The notes: generated from the letters alone by a model not told the origin. DNA of 64,000 nt from Malaya genurostris (GCF_030247185.1 NC_080572.1:301307656-301371655), one strand, 5' to 3'. Positions 37,354 to 48,326 are shown, numbered from the stretch's first letter. Numbers and translations are program-made.

Positions 37354-37582
37354 CACTGCCTATAGTCCACGTCCCCGCCCGTCAAGTCTAGGACCGACCA
37401 GTTACCTGCTGGATCGAGACGGTGACAATTCCGTTGGTCATCCCAGTGAACTTCATGCCGCCGCTGCGACCGACAACCAGCAAACCGGCGGTGCCGATTC
37501 CACTTCATCCAGTAGTAAAAACAACATCGGCAACAACAACGGACCAGAAAAATCAGCCGGTGGAAACCCTACAGAAAAATAA
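37354..37582 (+). CDS. Terminal exon, Ser/Asn/Gly-rich C-terminus
   Basis: Two acceptors 12 bases apart (CTTCTAG ending 37353, CCTATAG ending 37365) give the same frame, so alternative use would add or drop TAYS. The frame reads PRPRPSSLGPTSYLL, DRDGDNSVGHPSELHAAAA, then ADSTSSSSKNNIGNNNG and ends GGNPTEK at TAA 37580-37582. Completing the split codon left by the donor at 2094 needs exactly one base, which both acceptors supply. AATAAA motifs follow at 37701 and 37752. The product is disordered, carries no recognised domain, and its function is unknown. It converges with the GT92 gene 366 bp away. Confidence 0.6.
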
Positions 37583-37947
37583 TGATTTCGTCCCCGATGG
37601 ACACAGTTGACTAATGGAATTTTAATCCCGGCGGAACGAACAATGGACAATGGTGAGAGAATGGACCACGATTAGCCTAGTGATGGAGAAAAAAAACTCG
37701 AATAAATTTAAGAAGAGATGACATTTTTTTGTAGGACACCGAAAACAAGTAAATAAATATCTAAATAATGCAGCGACAGGGACGCTACAAAGCAAAAAGT
37801 GTATTCAAACTTTAAAAAAATCATTGCGTTGTATCTCCTAAAAATAAATGCATAGATTAGTACTGTAAGACCACATTAACTTAAGTCACGCTGGCAGTAA
37901 AATTGAAAAAAAAGACTAAACCGAAAACGAGTTCACTTTTCCGTAGT

Positions 37948-40900
37948 TCACTCACTGCCATCTCCTAGTGGGCACACACCTCCATATTCGGGAAACAAAC
38001 TGCGGCACACGGTATCGACGGCCGGCCAAATCCAGTTCTCATAACGACGCGCCCGGTTGTCTTCTACGTAGGATTCACAGCCATAGCCGACGCAACCGTC
38101 CCGATAGTGGAACAGTAGTCCTTCGTCCTCCCGAACGTGGTACTCTTCGGTATCTGCGAAAATGTACGGTAATTAGATAAAAGGTAAATGTAAAATGTAC
38201 AAGGTAAGATTCCTAGTCCGAGACGGAGTTCGAGTCCGAGTTCGAGTTCGAGTTCAACTTCAAGTTCGAGTCCTATTCCTATTCCTATTCCTATTCCTAT
38301 TCCTATTCCTATTCCTATTCCTATTCATATTCCTATTCCTATTCCTATTCCTATTCCTATTCCTATTCCTATTCCTATTCCTATTCCTATTCCTATTCCT
38401 ATTCCTATTCCTATTCCTATTCCTATTCCTATTCCTATTCCTATTCCTATTCCTATTCCTATTCCTATTCCTATTCCTATTCCTATTCCTATTCCTATTC
38501 CTATTCCTATTCCTATTCCTATTCCTATTCCTATTCCTATTCCTATTCCTATTCCTATTCCTATTCCTATTCCTATTCCTATTCCTATTCCTATTCCTAT
38601 TCCTATTCCTATTCCTATTCCTATTCCTATTCCTATTCCTATTCCTATTCCTATTCCTATTCCTATTCCTATTCCTATTCCTATTCCTATTCCTATTCCT
38701 ATTCCTATTCCTATTCCTATTCCTATTCCTATTCCTATTCCTATTCCTATTCCTATTCCTATTCCTATTCCTATTCCTATTCCTATTCCTATTCCTATTC
38801 CTATTCCTATTCCTATTCCTATTCCTATTCCTATTCCTATTCCTATTCCTATTCCTATTCCTATTCCTATTCCTATTCCTATTCCTATTCCTATTCCTAT
38901 TCCTATTCCTATTCCTATTCCTATTCCTATTCCTATTCCTATTCCTATTCCTATTCCTATTCCTATTCCTATTCCTATTCCTATTCCTATTCCTATTCCT
39001 ATTCCTATTCCTATTCCTATTCCTATTCCTATTCCTATTCCTATTCCTATTCCTATTCCTATTCCTATTCCTATTCCTATTCCTATTCCTATTCCTATTC
39101 CTATTCCTATTCCTATTCCTATTCCTATTCCTATTCCTATTCCTATTCCTATTCCTATTCCTATTCCTATTCCTATTCCTATTCCTATTCCTATTCCTAT
39201 TCCTATTCCTATTCCTATTCCTATTCCTATTCCTATTCCTATTCCTATTCCTATTCCTATTCCTACTGAAAACAGTCCTTTTGCAAGATATTCGTTCAGC
39301 TCAGCCTACTCCTGAATTAGTCCCGTACCCAGAGGGGGAAATCAGAAACAGTATCGAAAAAAAAGTTTGAGATATATTATGGGGTTGTTGATACTGTAGA
39401 TTCGTAACGTAAATTTTTTTGAGGCCTATGAGAAGCGTTACGCTAAGTTGAAGAAGTTAGAAAGCGTTGCATACGATAATTTTCTTAAATTGAGCGTTAC
39501 CATCCGTGAACATGTTACGGCTTGTTGATCGGGATGTGTTACTTTTATTGTAAGTTATAGGCATTACGAAACGTTACATGCATTACTTGCGATACTTTTT
39601 CGTAAGTTACAGGTGTAACGAAGCGTTACTTTTATGTAAGTTATAGGCATCACGAAACGTTACATGCGTTACTTTTTTGTAAGTTATATGCGTTAAAGCT
39701 TTATTTTTTTTGTAAGTTATAGACGTTACGAAGCGTTACATATTTTGTGGAAATTTTAGATTCTTACGGTTAATGAGTTACGATGCGTTACTTTTAAGGT
39801 AGTCGATGCGTTACTTTTAATACTTTTAATATACGTCGCTTTTTTGTAAGATATAGGCGTTACGAAGCGTTACACGCGTTACTTTTTTTTGTAAGTTATT
39901 GGCATAAGAAAACATTACATGTGTTTCTTTTTTGTAGGTTATAGGTATTACGAAGTGTTACATGTGTTACTTTATATTAAGTTATAGACGTTACAGAGTG
40001 TTACGTTTATGTAAGTTATAAGCATTAGGAAGCGTTACGTTTATGTAAGTTGTAAACGTTACGAAGCGTTACTTACGTTACTTTTTTTCAAAGTTATAGG
40101 TGTTACGAAACGTTACATGCGTAACTTTTTTGTGAGTTATAGGTGTTACGAACCGTCACGTTTATGTAGCGTTACATGCGTTACTTTTTTGTAAGTTATT
40201 GTCGTTACGAAGCGGTACATGTGTTCCTTTGTAGTAAGTTATAGACGTTACAGAGCGCTACGTTTATGTAAGTTATAAACGTTACGAAGCGTTACATGCG
40301 TTACTTTTTTTGTAAGTTATAGGCGTTACGAAGGCGTTACTTTTTTGTAAGTTATAGGCGTTACTTTTTTTTTTAGTTATAGGCGGTACAGAGCGTAACG
40401 AAGCGTTATTTTTTCGTTAGTTAAAAGCATTACGAAGTGTTACATGCGTTACTTTTTTGTAACTTATAAGTGTTACGAAGCGTTACGTTTATGTAAGTTA
40501 TAAACGTTACGAAGCGTTACATGCGTTACTTTTTTGTTAGTTATAGGCGTTACGAAGCGGTACATCTGTTACTTTTTAGTTAGTTGTAGACGTTACAGAG
40601 CATTACGAAGCGTTATATTTTGGTTAGTTGAAAGTGCTACATGCGTTACTTTTGTGAGCTGTAGGCGTTACAAAGTGCTACATGCGTTACTTTTTTGTGA
40701 ATTCAAGGCATTACGAAGCGTTACATACGTTATTTTTTCGTGAGTGATAGGTGTTACGAAATATTACATGCGTTACTTTTTTGTAAGTTTTAGGCGTTAC
40801 ATGCGTTGCTTTTTTGTGAAATATTAAGTTACAAAGCGTTGCGAGCGTTGCTTGATTTTAGGTTACAAGCGTTACCTTTTTTAAAGTTTTGGATGTTACG

Positions 40901-43040
40901 AAGCGTTACGTGCGTTACTTTCACGTGAGCTATAGGCGTTACATAGCGTTACTCGTTTGCAAGTATCCAGCGTTACGATGCGTTAAATGCGTTACTTTGG
41001 TAAGTTTCAGGTATTACGAAGTCTTAGCTTTTGTAAGCTACAGGCGTTACGGGGCGTTACTTTTTGTAAGGTACAGGTGTTACGAAACGTGACATTCGTT
41101 ACTTTAAATAAGTTTTAGGCATTACAAAGCCTTACATGCGTTACTCTCCTGGCTCTTCCCGAAATCAGAAACAGTAACGAAGAAAAAGTTTGATAAATAT
41201 TATGGGGCTGTTGATTCTGCAGATTAAACCGTGAGAAAGAGGTTTTGAGAGCTACGTGATGGTCAAAGCTCCACTGCCGATAAAATACGCAGCGTCCGGT
41301 CCAACGAAGCAGAACAGAATCAACATCACATAAATTGGAGGATAAAAGCGGGGTAAAAACAATAACAATAATAATAATACATAAAATTGTACTGGACGAC
41401 GAGAAAGAAAAAAAATCGCGACCATGCCTTAGTTAAGTAAGATTATGTAGATGAGAAAGATATCCTGCCGGTGGATTCCGCGCATATTTATGTAGGGCTA
41501 GAAACCTGTCGGTTCTCTGGGATTGGCCAAACTACCCCCGGTTACTCACCTCGCAATGCTCTCCACACGAAATGATTCCCGGCTTCGATCACGCACCGGC
41601 CTTTAGCAATGTACTTGCTCCGATTGTGCAGCACAAACGGTTCACTGGTTCTCTGGTTGCGAACCTGAGTGTACAGATAGCTGTTGTTAGTCCAGGTGGG
41701 TTTCCGTGAGAAATCCTCCTCGTAGAAATCGTAAAAGAATACTGCCTGAAAGTTGAACGAATGGACATCGTACCGGTCCCGTGCGGTTAGAAAACGAATC
41801 AATCCTCCGGGCGCTTCCGCGGGCATCAGGAACTCATCCAGATCGACCAACGCCGTGTACGAGTACTCACCGAGCACCGTAGCCCGGTACAGGCAATCGT
41901 TCAGTGCCGCGAAAATGCCCTCGTATCGAAGATCCTGCTCGAATTCGTAGCCTTCCAGGTTCCAGTCGTGCACCTCCACTTCCCCTCGTTCGTCGAAGTA
42001 GCGCAGCACCTTACTGACGTCATCACTACTAGTTTTATTATAGAAATAAAACCGTTCTGCACCCAGAAGCTTCCAGTATTCTACGAACTCTACAATTCTA
42101 GCGGCGTTGGTAAAGTTGTGATGCAGTGGACCAACACAAACGGCTAAATTGTGGTTATGTTCTCCTTGTGGCAACAGATTCCACGTTGGATAGCTGCCAA
42201 ACCGTAAATGAATAGATCATGTCTCACTAACGAAGCCGACCGTATACTTACTGAATTTCTACGAAACTAGGTTCGGTCATGTCCGTCTCGACCTCATAGC
42301 TCAATCCTACCTCGTCCGGTAGGAGAACATCCGTAGAATCGACACGGCCGACCAGCTTGCACACAACGAACGTAGCCGAAAATGGCATGTCGAAGTTCTC
42401 GTGAATCGTCTCCACCCGATCCGCTTGCAGGCGTTGAACCTCCGATTGATCCCGGTATCGGAAATGACAAAACACTTTCGATTGACGGAATTTCAACGGC
42501 AGGATCGCCACTATTCGAACGCTTCCGAAGGGCAAAACTCCTTGCGGCACGACCATGTCCTCTATGGAAGAAGAAGTAGAGAATTCGTTTGCTTGAAAAA
42601 CCTAAAATGTTTAAACCACTGTAGCAGCTTTAATTAATACCAACCAAACTCACCGACAATTTCTAGTCTCGAATCGAAGTAGGCCGAATAAATTTGGAAA
42701 CGCTTGCTTGGATCTCCGATTGGTTGCCATCGTTCCGTTTGATAGCGATCCCTAGGTGCTTTTGGGCTCAGTTTCAAATTGATGTTCTGCTGATAGGCCG
42801 GTAAAGTATGATAAATGTATTTTTGCTAAAATAAATGACATTTCATTGACAGCATTCATCGTTCGTTGGCTCAGTTCATACGTGTAACACCCTACGATAG
42901 TACAGATAACCCAATCCTAGGCACAAAATCACACACAAAATACCATATTTTCTAATGAAAGTTTTCGAAACTAGCGAGTGAGCCAAAATTGTAATTCTTT
43001 TCTTGGATTTTAGGGAAGTATAGCGAATGTTTTCCCGCAT
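37948..43040 (-). CDS. Glycosyltransferase family 92 (DUF23) type II membrane protein
   Basis: Five exons on the minus strand: 42882-43040, 42654-42825, 42252-42561, 41550-42193, 37948-38153. All junctions are GT-AG and phases agree, giving 496 residues. Residues 1-31 are basic cytoplasmic sequence. About 32-48 (YGILCVILCLGLGYLYY) is a signal anchor. A stem follows, and the GT92 domain spans about 228-470 (VCVGPLHHNFTNAARIVEF, GAERFYFYN, YEGIFAALNDCLYRA, LVDLDEFLMP at 329-338 as metal-binding DxD-like motif, SFNFQAVFF, EAGNHFVW). GT92 members such as C. elegans GALT-1 are Golgi galactosyltransferases. The insect substrate cannot be told from sequence. The last intron is 3.4 kb and packed with satellites; the others are 56-92 bp. 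The frame appears intact. Confidence 0.88.
38219..39265. repeat. Hexanucleotide arrays: short (TTCGAG)n then (TATTCC)n
   Basis: About 50 bases of GAGTTC/GAGTCC hexamers lead directly into some 166 nearly perfect TATTCC units (about 38271-39265), with one C-to-A variant near 38325. It lies in the last intron of the GT92 gene. The long Phe/Leu frame across it is an artefact of the six-base period. Confidence 0.95.
39337..39410 (+). repeat. Direct repeat at left border of the GTTACG array
   Basis: GAAATCAGAAACAGTATCGA through TATTATGGGGTTGTTGAT..CTG.AGATT is repeated in the same orientation at 41160-41228, with about eight differences over some 70 bases. Confidence 0.7.
39411..41145. repeat. 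GTTACG-rich degenerate satellite array
   Basis: Imperfect units of roughly 40-50 bases built from GCGTTACATGCGTTAC, TTTTTTGTAAGTTATAGG and CGTTACGAAGCGTTAC. GTTAC and its complement GTAAC alternate, so many units can fold back. About 35-40 units lie within the GT92 intron. No frame is conserved. Confidence 0.85.
41160..41228 (+). repeat. Direct repeat at right border of the GTTACG array
   Basis: GAAATCAGAAACAGTAACGA through TATTATGGGGCTGTTGATTC matches 39337-39410. It lies immediately outside the array, so both borders carry the same non-array sequence. Confidence 0.7.
41229..41549. other. Remainder of GT92 intron 4, no further feature
   Basis: Ordinary AT-rich intron sequence running up to the exon 4 donor (GTGAGTAA on the minus strand). 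Confidence 0.4.
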
Positions 43041-43787
43041 GGTTTTCTAAATCGGATCACAATTCTGCTATACTGCGGCACTGAACTCGCACTAGTAAAT
43101 TCACCCACCAAACTGTGTATCGATTCATTCAAACGCTTTCGAAAGTGTTTATTGTACGAAATTGTGGATAAGATAATACCAGTGACTGATAAGATAAATT
43201 CGTCACACGCGCGATAACGGATTTTGTTTGAAATAGCGTGTCGTGTCAGCGTGTTTCAAACACCACAAACAATGTAAACAAACGAAACTAAGACGAACTG
43301 TAATAACAACAATAATTGAAAATTCGGCCAATGAGGCTTAGGTACACGAATTCACTAGCGGAAACATAAATGTGCGTTTTTCTTAGGTTGGTGTCAGAGT
43401 GAAAGCGTCACGCGAAACGTCTGGACGTGCGTGTGAGCTAGGTACATTTGATCAAAGCAAACCGGTCAGAGTGAATGCGATGCGAAAACAATACATCGCA
43501 TAGAATCGCTCCGCATCCCGCACTCACTCTGACGTCAAACTTAGGATCAATATTCTTGAACTTTTACGCTGAATGGAAAAATAATTGTTTTATTTCGTTG
43601 AAACTAGACTCAACTGACGTACCTAAAACGGAAGTTTTTATCATGATCTACAAATCTTCGGTGATCGGTCGAGTGGAACTGATGACTTTATCACTCAATG
43701 TTCCAGTATTCGCTGATTTTATGACAGTGGTCAGGCTGAATTCCAGAACAAACAACGCAATTTATTCTTCTGGTGGTTTTCGCCGAA
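43041..43787. promoter_or_regulatory. Shared intergenic region of two divergent genes
   Basis: 747 bp separate the GT92 start (minus) from the small plus-strand gene. It must hold both 5' leaders and probably both promoters. It carries ACAAACAATGTAAACAAACG near 43265 and a GC-richer patch at 43390-43530, but no TATA or initiator motif that I would defend. Confidence 0.35.
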
Positions 43788-43985
43788 ATGGATTTAATTC
43801 CCGACATGCTTAAACATTTTATGAAGGTTTCAATGAATTCGGCAAATAGAAATCATTATTTATTAACTGTTTCATTGCAGGCCGGAACAGATCTGCTGCA
43901 GCAATTGTTCAATATGACGGCTGCTCCAATTCTGCAAAAGTTTCAAAAACCTACCGAAAATCCGCTTGCAGAATGGATATTTTAA
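43788..43985 (+). CDS. Putative 47-residue protein from a two-exon small gene
   Basis: The ATG at 43788 has a strong context (CCGAAATGG). Exon 1 (43788-43826) encodes MDLIPDMLKHFMK. A 54-bp intron (GTTTCA..TTTCATTGCAG, with ATTAAC as a likely branch site) is followed by exon 2 (43881-43985) encoding AGTDLLQQLFNMTAAPILQK and ending NPLAEWIF at TAA. The join is phase 0. The product looks like two amphipathic helices with a Pro-containing hinge and an aromatic C-terminus, of a size common for small mitochondrial or membrane-associated proteins, but I do not recognise it. The donor GTTTCA is weak. Reading through instead keeps the same reading frame open, since the intron is 54 bases with no in-frame stop, giving 65 residues. 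Confidence 0.5.
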   Translation: MDLIPDMLKHFMKVSMNSANRNHYLLTVSLQAGTDLLQQLFNMTAAPILQKFQKPTENPLAEWIF

Positions 43986-44227
43986 GTTCAATGAATGGCA
44001 ATGGTTCGTGTTTTTTTACTAAGCAACTTTACTTGATGTTTGTTTCGTTGCTAAGCAACAGTGCAGTAGGCTTGTTCAAAATATGTTTTAACCCAATTAT
44101 GTTAACCTGATGTACCGGAGAGTTTAAAATGAAGTTCTTTATTATTTTCAAACAATATTTTTTGTTCGAACCTTTATAACATGGGAACCAACCAATGTCT
44201 ACACTTATTCAGTAAGAAACCTTTATA
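43986..44227. other. 3' flank of the small gene
   Basis: AT-rich sequence up to the terminal inverted repeat of the next transposon. A possible GTTGCTAAGCAAC palindrome lies at 44047-44059. Nothing else is seen. Confidence 0.35.
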
Positions 44228-45104
44228 AGTAGTGTGTCGAAAAGTAGTTAGCAACATTGATTATTGAATAAAAAATCGAATAAAAAACATATTTTGACAT
44301 CAGTTGTCGATATATTGTAGAAAAATTACATTTTTATGCATTTCACTGATTATATTGAAGAAAATCCTAGTTTCTGTGAAACGCTCGCAGTTTGGACTTG
44401 ACATTCTTCATTAAATTCTGCACAGTTACTTTTGTGATTTTCCTGGTGGCAGCTGACCAGTTTTTTTTGAACTCCTGCATGTTTTGGGATACTGTACCTT
44501 CCTTCCGAAAATGCCGCTTGACAATTGCCCAATACCTTTAAATTGGCCGAAGATCCGGGCAGTTCGGTGGGTTGATGTCCTTTTCCACGAATTGTACATT
44601 ATTTTTTGACAACCACTGTAGAACGGAGTTGGCGTAGTGGGCTGAAGCCTAATCCGGCCAGAAGAGAGGAGGAGCCTTACGCTTTTTGTACAGTGGCAGC
44701 ATTCTCTTCTTCAAACATTCTTCCTCGTACACCTTGGCGTTAATTGTGCATTTCGTAAAGAAAATCGACGACCGCAAACCACAGGTGCAAATTGCTTGCC
44801 AGACCAACACCTTCTGTCCAAACTTTTCCATCGCCACCGTGGTGTCAGCGTCGTCCAGGTTCTGGTACACCGATTTCGTATAATATTGCGGTCCGGGCAG
44901 CGCTCGAGAGTCTTCCTTGGCGTAGGTTTCGTCGTCGATCAGGATGCATCCGTCTTTATTCTGAAGAATCCGGTTATACAGTTTTCGCGCTCTTGTTTTG
45001 GCCTGAGCTTGCTGTACCAGGGACTTTTTCGGCACCTTCTGTTTCTTGTACGTTTTCAGGGAGTTCCGAACTTTGATCCGTTGAATCATCGCGATGCTGG
45101 TGTT
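44228..45104 (-). mobile_element. ITmD37E-type element, copy D, right half only
   Basis: Begins at TA (44226-44227) followed by AGTAGTGTGTCGAAAAGTAG and TTAGCAACATTGATTATTG, which matches the right end of copy A in reverse. The transposase gene then runs toward higher coordinates until it is cut at 45104, where a 9-bp minisatellite replaces the N-terminal half. Beyond the satellite, TACACTTCT at 46953-46961 equals the last nine bases of the family terminus and may be its outer remnant. Confidence 0.75.
44365..45104 (-). pseudogene. DD37E transposase, copy D, C-terminal two-thirds
   Basis: Starts at NTSIAMIQRIKVRN, continues through ARKLYNRILQNKDG, the D1 block CILIDDETYAKED, MEKFGQKVLVWQAICTCG and FWPD, and ends with KNVKSKLRAFHRN. 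The D2 block reads WPD-stop-ASAHY (TAG at 44649-44651). The codon for the catalytic glutamate in PI-RYW is TAA, so the third acidic residue is itself lost. The DNA-binding domains are absent. The retained D1 block is exactly the piece deleted in copy A. Confidence 0.8.
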
Positions 45105-46950
45105 GACTGGACGGACTGGACGGACTGGACGGACTGGACGGACTGGACGGACTGGACGGACTGGACGGACTGGACGGACTGGACGGACTGGACGGATTGG
45201 ACGGACTGGACGGACTGGACGGACTGGACGGACTGGACGGACTGGACGGACTGGACGGACTGGACGGACTGGACGGACTGGACGGACTGGACGGACTGGA
45301 CGGACTGGACGGACTGGACGGACTGGACGGACTGGACGGACTGGACGGACTGGACGGACTGGACGGACTGGACGGACTGGACGGACTGGACGGACTGGAC
45401 GGACTGGACGGACTGGACGGACTGGACGGACTGGACGGACTGGACGGACTGGACGGACTGGACGGACTGGACGGACTGGACGGACTGGACGGACTGGACG
45501 GACTGGACGGACTGGACGGACTGGACGGACTGGACGGACTGGACGGACTGGACGGACTGGACGGACTGGACGGACTGGACGGACTGGACGGACTGGACGG
45601 ACTGGACGGACTGGACGGACTGGACGGACTGGACGGACTGGACGGACTGGACGGACTGGACGGACTGGACGGACTGGACGGACTGGACGGACTGGACGGA
45701 CTGGACGGACTGGACGGACTGGACGGACTGGACGGACTGGACGGACTGGACGGACTGGACGGACTGGACGGACTGGACGGACTGGACGGACTGGACGGAC
45801 TGGACGGACTGGACGGACTGGACGGACTGGACGGACTGGACGGACTGGACGGACTGGACGGACTGGACGGACTGGACGGACTGGACGGACTGGACGGACT
45901 GGACGGACTGGACGGACTGGACGGACTGGACGGACTGGACGGACTGGACGGACTGGACGGACTGGACGGACTGGACGGACTGGACGGACTGGACGGACTG
46001 GACGGACTGGACGGACTGGACGGACTGGACGGACTGGACGGACTGGACGGACTGGACGGACTGGACGGACTGGACGGACTGGACGGACTGGACGGACTGG
46101 ACGGACTGGACGGACTGGACGGACTGGACGGACTGGACGGACTGGACGGACTGGACGGACTGGACGGACTGGACGGACTGGACGGACTGGACGGACTGGA
46201 CGGACTGGACGGACTGGACGGACTGGACGGACTGGACGGACTGGACGGACTGGACGGACTGGACGGACTGGACGGACTGGACGGACTGGACGGACTGGAC
46301 GGACTGGACGGACTGGACGGACTGGACGGACTGGACGGACTGGACGGACTGGACGGACTGGACGGACTGGACGGACTGGACGGACTGGACGGACTGGACG
46401 GACTGGACGGACTGGACGGACTGGACGGACTGGACGGACTGGACGGACTGGACGGACTGGACGGACTGGACGGACTGGACGGACTGGACGGACTGGACGG
46501 ACTGGACGGACTGGACGGACTGGACGGACTGGACGGACTGGACGGACTGGACGGACTGGACGGACTGGACGGACTGGACGGACTGGACGGACTGGACGGA
46601 CTGGACGGACTGGACGGACTGGACGGACTGGACGGACTGGACGGACTGGACGGACTGGACGGACTGGACGGACTGGACGGACTGGACGGACTGGACGGAC
46701 TGGACGGACTGGACGGACTGGACGGACTGGACGGACTGGACGGACTGGACGGACTGGACGGACTGGACGGACTGGACGGACTGGACGGACTGGACGGACT
46801 GGACGGACTGGACGGACTGGACGGACTGGACGGACTGGACGGACTGGACGGACTGGACGGACTGGACGGACTGGACGGACTGGACGGACTGGACGGACTG
46901 GACGGACTGGACGGACTGGACGGACTGGACGGACTGGACGGACTGGACGG
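45105..46950. repeat. Nine-bp minisatellite (ACTGGACGG)n, about 205 copies
   Basis: 1846 bases of almost perfect ACTGGACGG units, with one C-to-T variant near 45196. Since nine is a multiple of three and no unit contains a stop in five of six frames, long artificial frames (DGL, TGR, DWT, VRP and QSV repeats) run through it. These are not genes. It begins inside a DD37E transposase gene. Confidence 0.95.
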
Positions 46951-47053
46951 TGTACACTTCTGAAGGGAGTTGCATCACTGTTTTTACTATCACGGTTAAA
47001 TTTTGACTGACAGAGCTTTGTCTGATTTTTTCTGCTGACACATGGGTTACTAT

Positions 47054-47201
47054 CGCCCTTATTCTTAATAACGACGTATTGATTTTTCGATCGAATGTGA
47101 TTCGATCGAATCATAGCTACCTTTGATTTTGCTAGCGTTATGGGGAATACAAATGAAATACGAGGGAAAAAACGATACGACGTTATTCAGAATAAGGGCG
47201 T
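47054..47201 (+). repeat. 148-bp MITE with CGCCCTTATTCTGAATAACG termini, copy 1
   Basis: The left end CGCCCTTATTCTTAATAACG and right end CGTTATTCAGAATAAGGGCG are inverted repeats. The interior holds TTTTCGATCGAATGTGATTC and GCTAGCGTTATGGGGAATAC. TAT is present on both outer sides. The copy at 57236 is the same element in opposite orientation. Confidence 0.8.
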
Positions 47202-47269
47202 ATGATTGATGCTGCATGGGTAGTTTTGTCAGTGAAGGTAAATCCATGAAAAATTGACAATTTTTAACC

Positions 47270-47385
47270 ATTATTCTGAATATAGACGTATTGATTTTTC
47301 GAACGAATGTGATTCATTCGAATCCCAGGTACTTTTGATATTGATAGCGTTATTAGTAATACAAATGAAATACGATCGAAAAATG
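47270..47385 (+). repeat. 148-bp MITE, diverged third copy
   Basis: TTATTCTGAATATAGACGTA then TTGATTTTTCGAACGAATGTG and TGATAGCGTTATTAGTAATA follow the order of copy 1 at about 80 percent identity, without an intact right terminus. It lies only 70 bp from copy 1. Confidence 0.6.
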
Positions 47386-48254
47386 CTGTGGTGGTCGAGT
47401 AAAACGAAGCACGTCAGCCGGAATTCGTATTACTGTTTTCGAATTAGTTGATTAAACCAACAAAATTTCCTTAACGACTATTAAATTAGTTGAAATTTTA
47501 CTGGTTTGTGTCCAGGATATTCGCCAACTAAACCAACAAAAACAGTTTTTTTTAATCAAAGTACATTCGGAGCTTTATTTTGCTGAAAAAAAACTCTTGT
47601 TTTCAGAAAACGTGTTTAGTTAGCAAATATCCTGAACACAAACCAGCAACAATTTAATCCAACACAAAATTCTCATTGGCAAACAAATTTTGTGAATAAA
47701 ATCAGAAAATTTGACTCTATCTGTCTGTCGCCATCACTGCTGAAGACAACATAAAGAAAAAAGTGAAATTGGTTTTATTACCAAGTTCATTAGCCAAAAA
47801 CTCATGAGAAATTTCAAAGCTAAAAAGAATAGTCTTGTTGAAACTGCTTGCGAATTGTTTTGTTTTTTTTTTGCATGTGTTACAATATATCCATATTTAA
47901 ATTGCCGTAAACTCTTAGTGAAAAATGTATTTATTCTGAATTTCTGCAGATTTTATGCGGTTGTGCGTAATAAACTTTTTATGTGGGACAGTGAAGTGTG
48001 TTTCGAATGTTGCACTCTAATTGTACATGTCAAAGTTGTAGTTTGTTGTATCTTTCAACCTATATTACAACTGGTTGTAGTTTTTTCAGCTGAAGGCTAT
48101 AACGAAACAAAAAAACCTTCTTAATCCACGGATGGAAACGGAGTGTGCCTTTGCTAAGAAATGACAGCACGTTTAATTGGTGAATTCAACCAAGAAAAAT
48201 AGCCATTTCAAATTAGTAAAGTAAGAGTTTTTTAGTTGTCTCAAAAAATAATTA
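47386..48254. other. No gene recognised
   Basis: AT-rich sequence. A 106-codon frame at 47804-48124 has an unremarkable, Cys/Phe/Val-rich translation and I do not consider it a gene. Confidence 0.35.
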
Positions 48255-48326
48255 ACAAAAAATCACAAAATTAACTAACTTCTTCGCCAAACAAAAAATC
48301 ACAAAATTAACTAACTTCTTCGCCAA
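48255..48326 (+). repeat. Perfect 36-bp tandem duplication
   Basis: The unit beginning ACAAAAAATCACAAAATTAA and ending TTCGCCAA occurs twice without a mismatch (48255-48290, 48291-48326), indicating a very recent duplication or an assembly repeat. Confidence 0.85.

Noticed and set aside
38195..39370. 391-residue Phe/Leu repeat protein
   Set aside because: It is translation of the (TATTCC)n hexamer array inside a GT92 intron.
39337..41228. The 70-bp border repeats as LTRs of a retrotransposon
   Set aside because: They are too short and too diverged, with no primer-binding site, polypurine tract or gag-pol between them, only satellite.
44649..47114. Very long frames of VRP, QSV, DWT, TGR and DGL repeats on both strands
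   Set aside because: They are read-through of a nine-base satellite with no stop in most frames; no start context, codon bias or non-repeat domain supports a gene beyond the transposase remnant.
47804..48124. 106-codon plus-strand frame
   Set aside because: Unremarkable composition, no splice signals and no recognised motif; expected by chance in this much AT-rich DNA.
30160..48326. CRISPR-like arrays among the short repeats
   Set aside because: Repeats are contiguous without unique spacers, and the gene content is eukaryotic.
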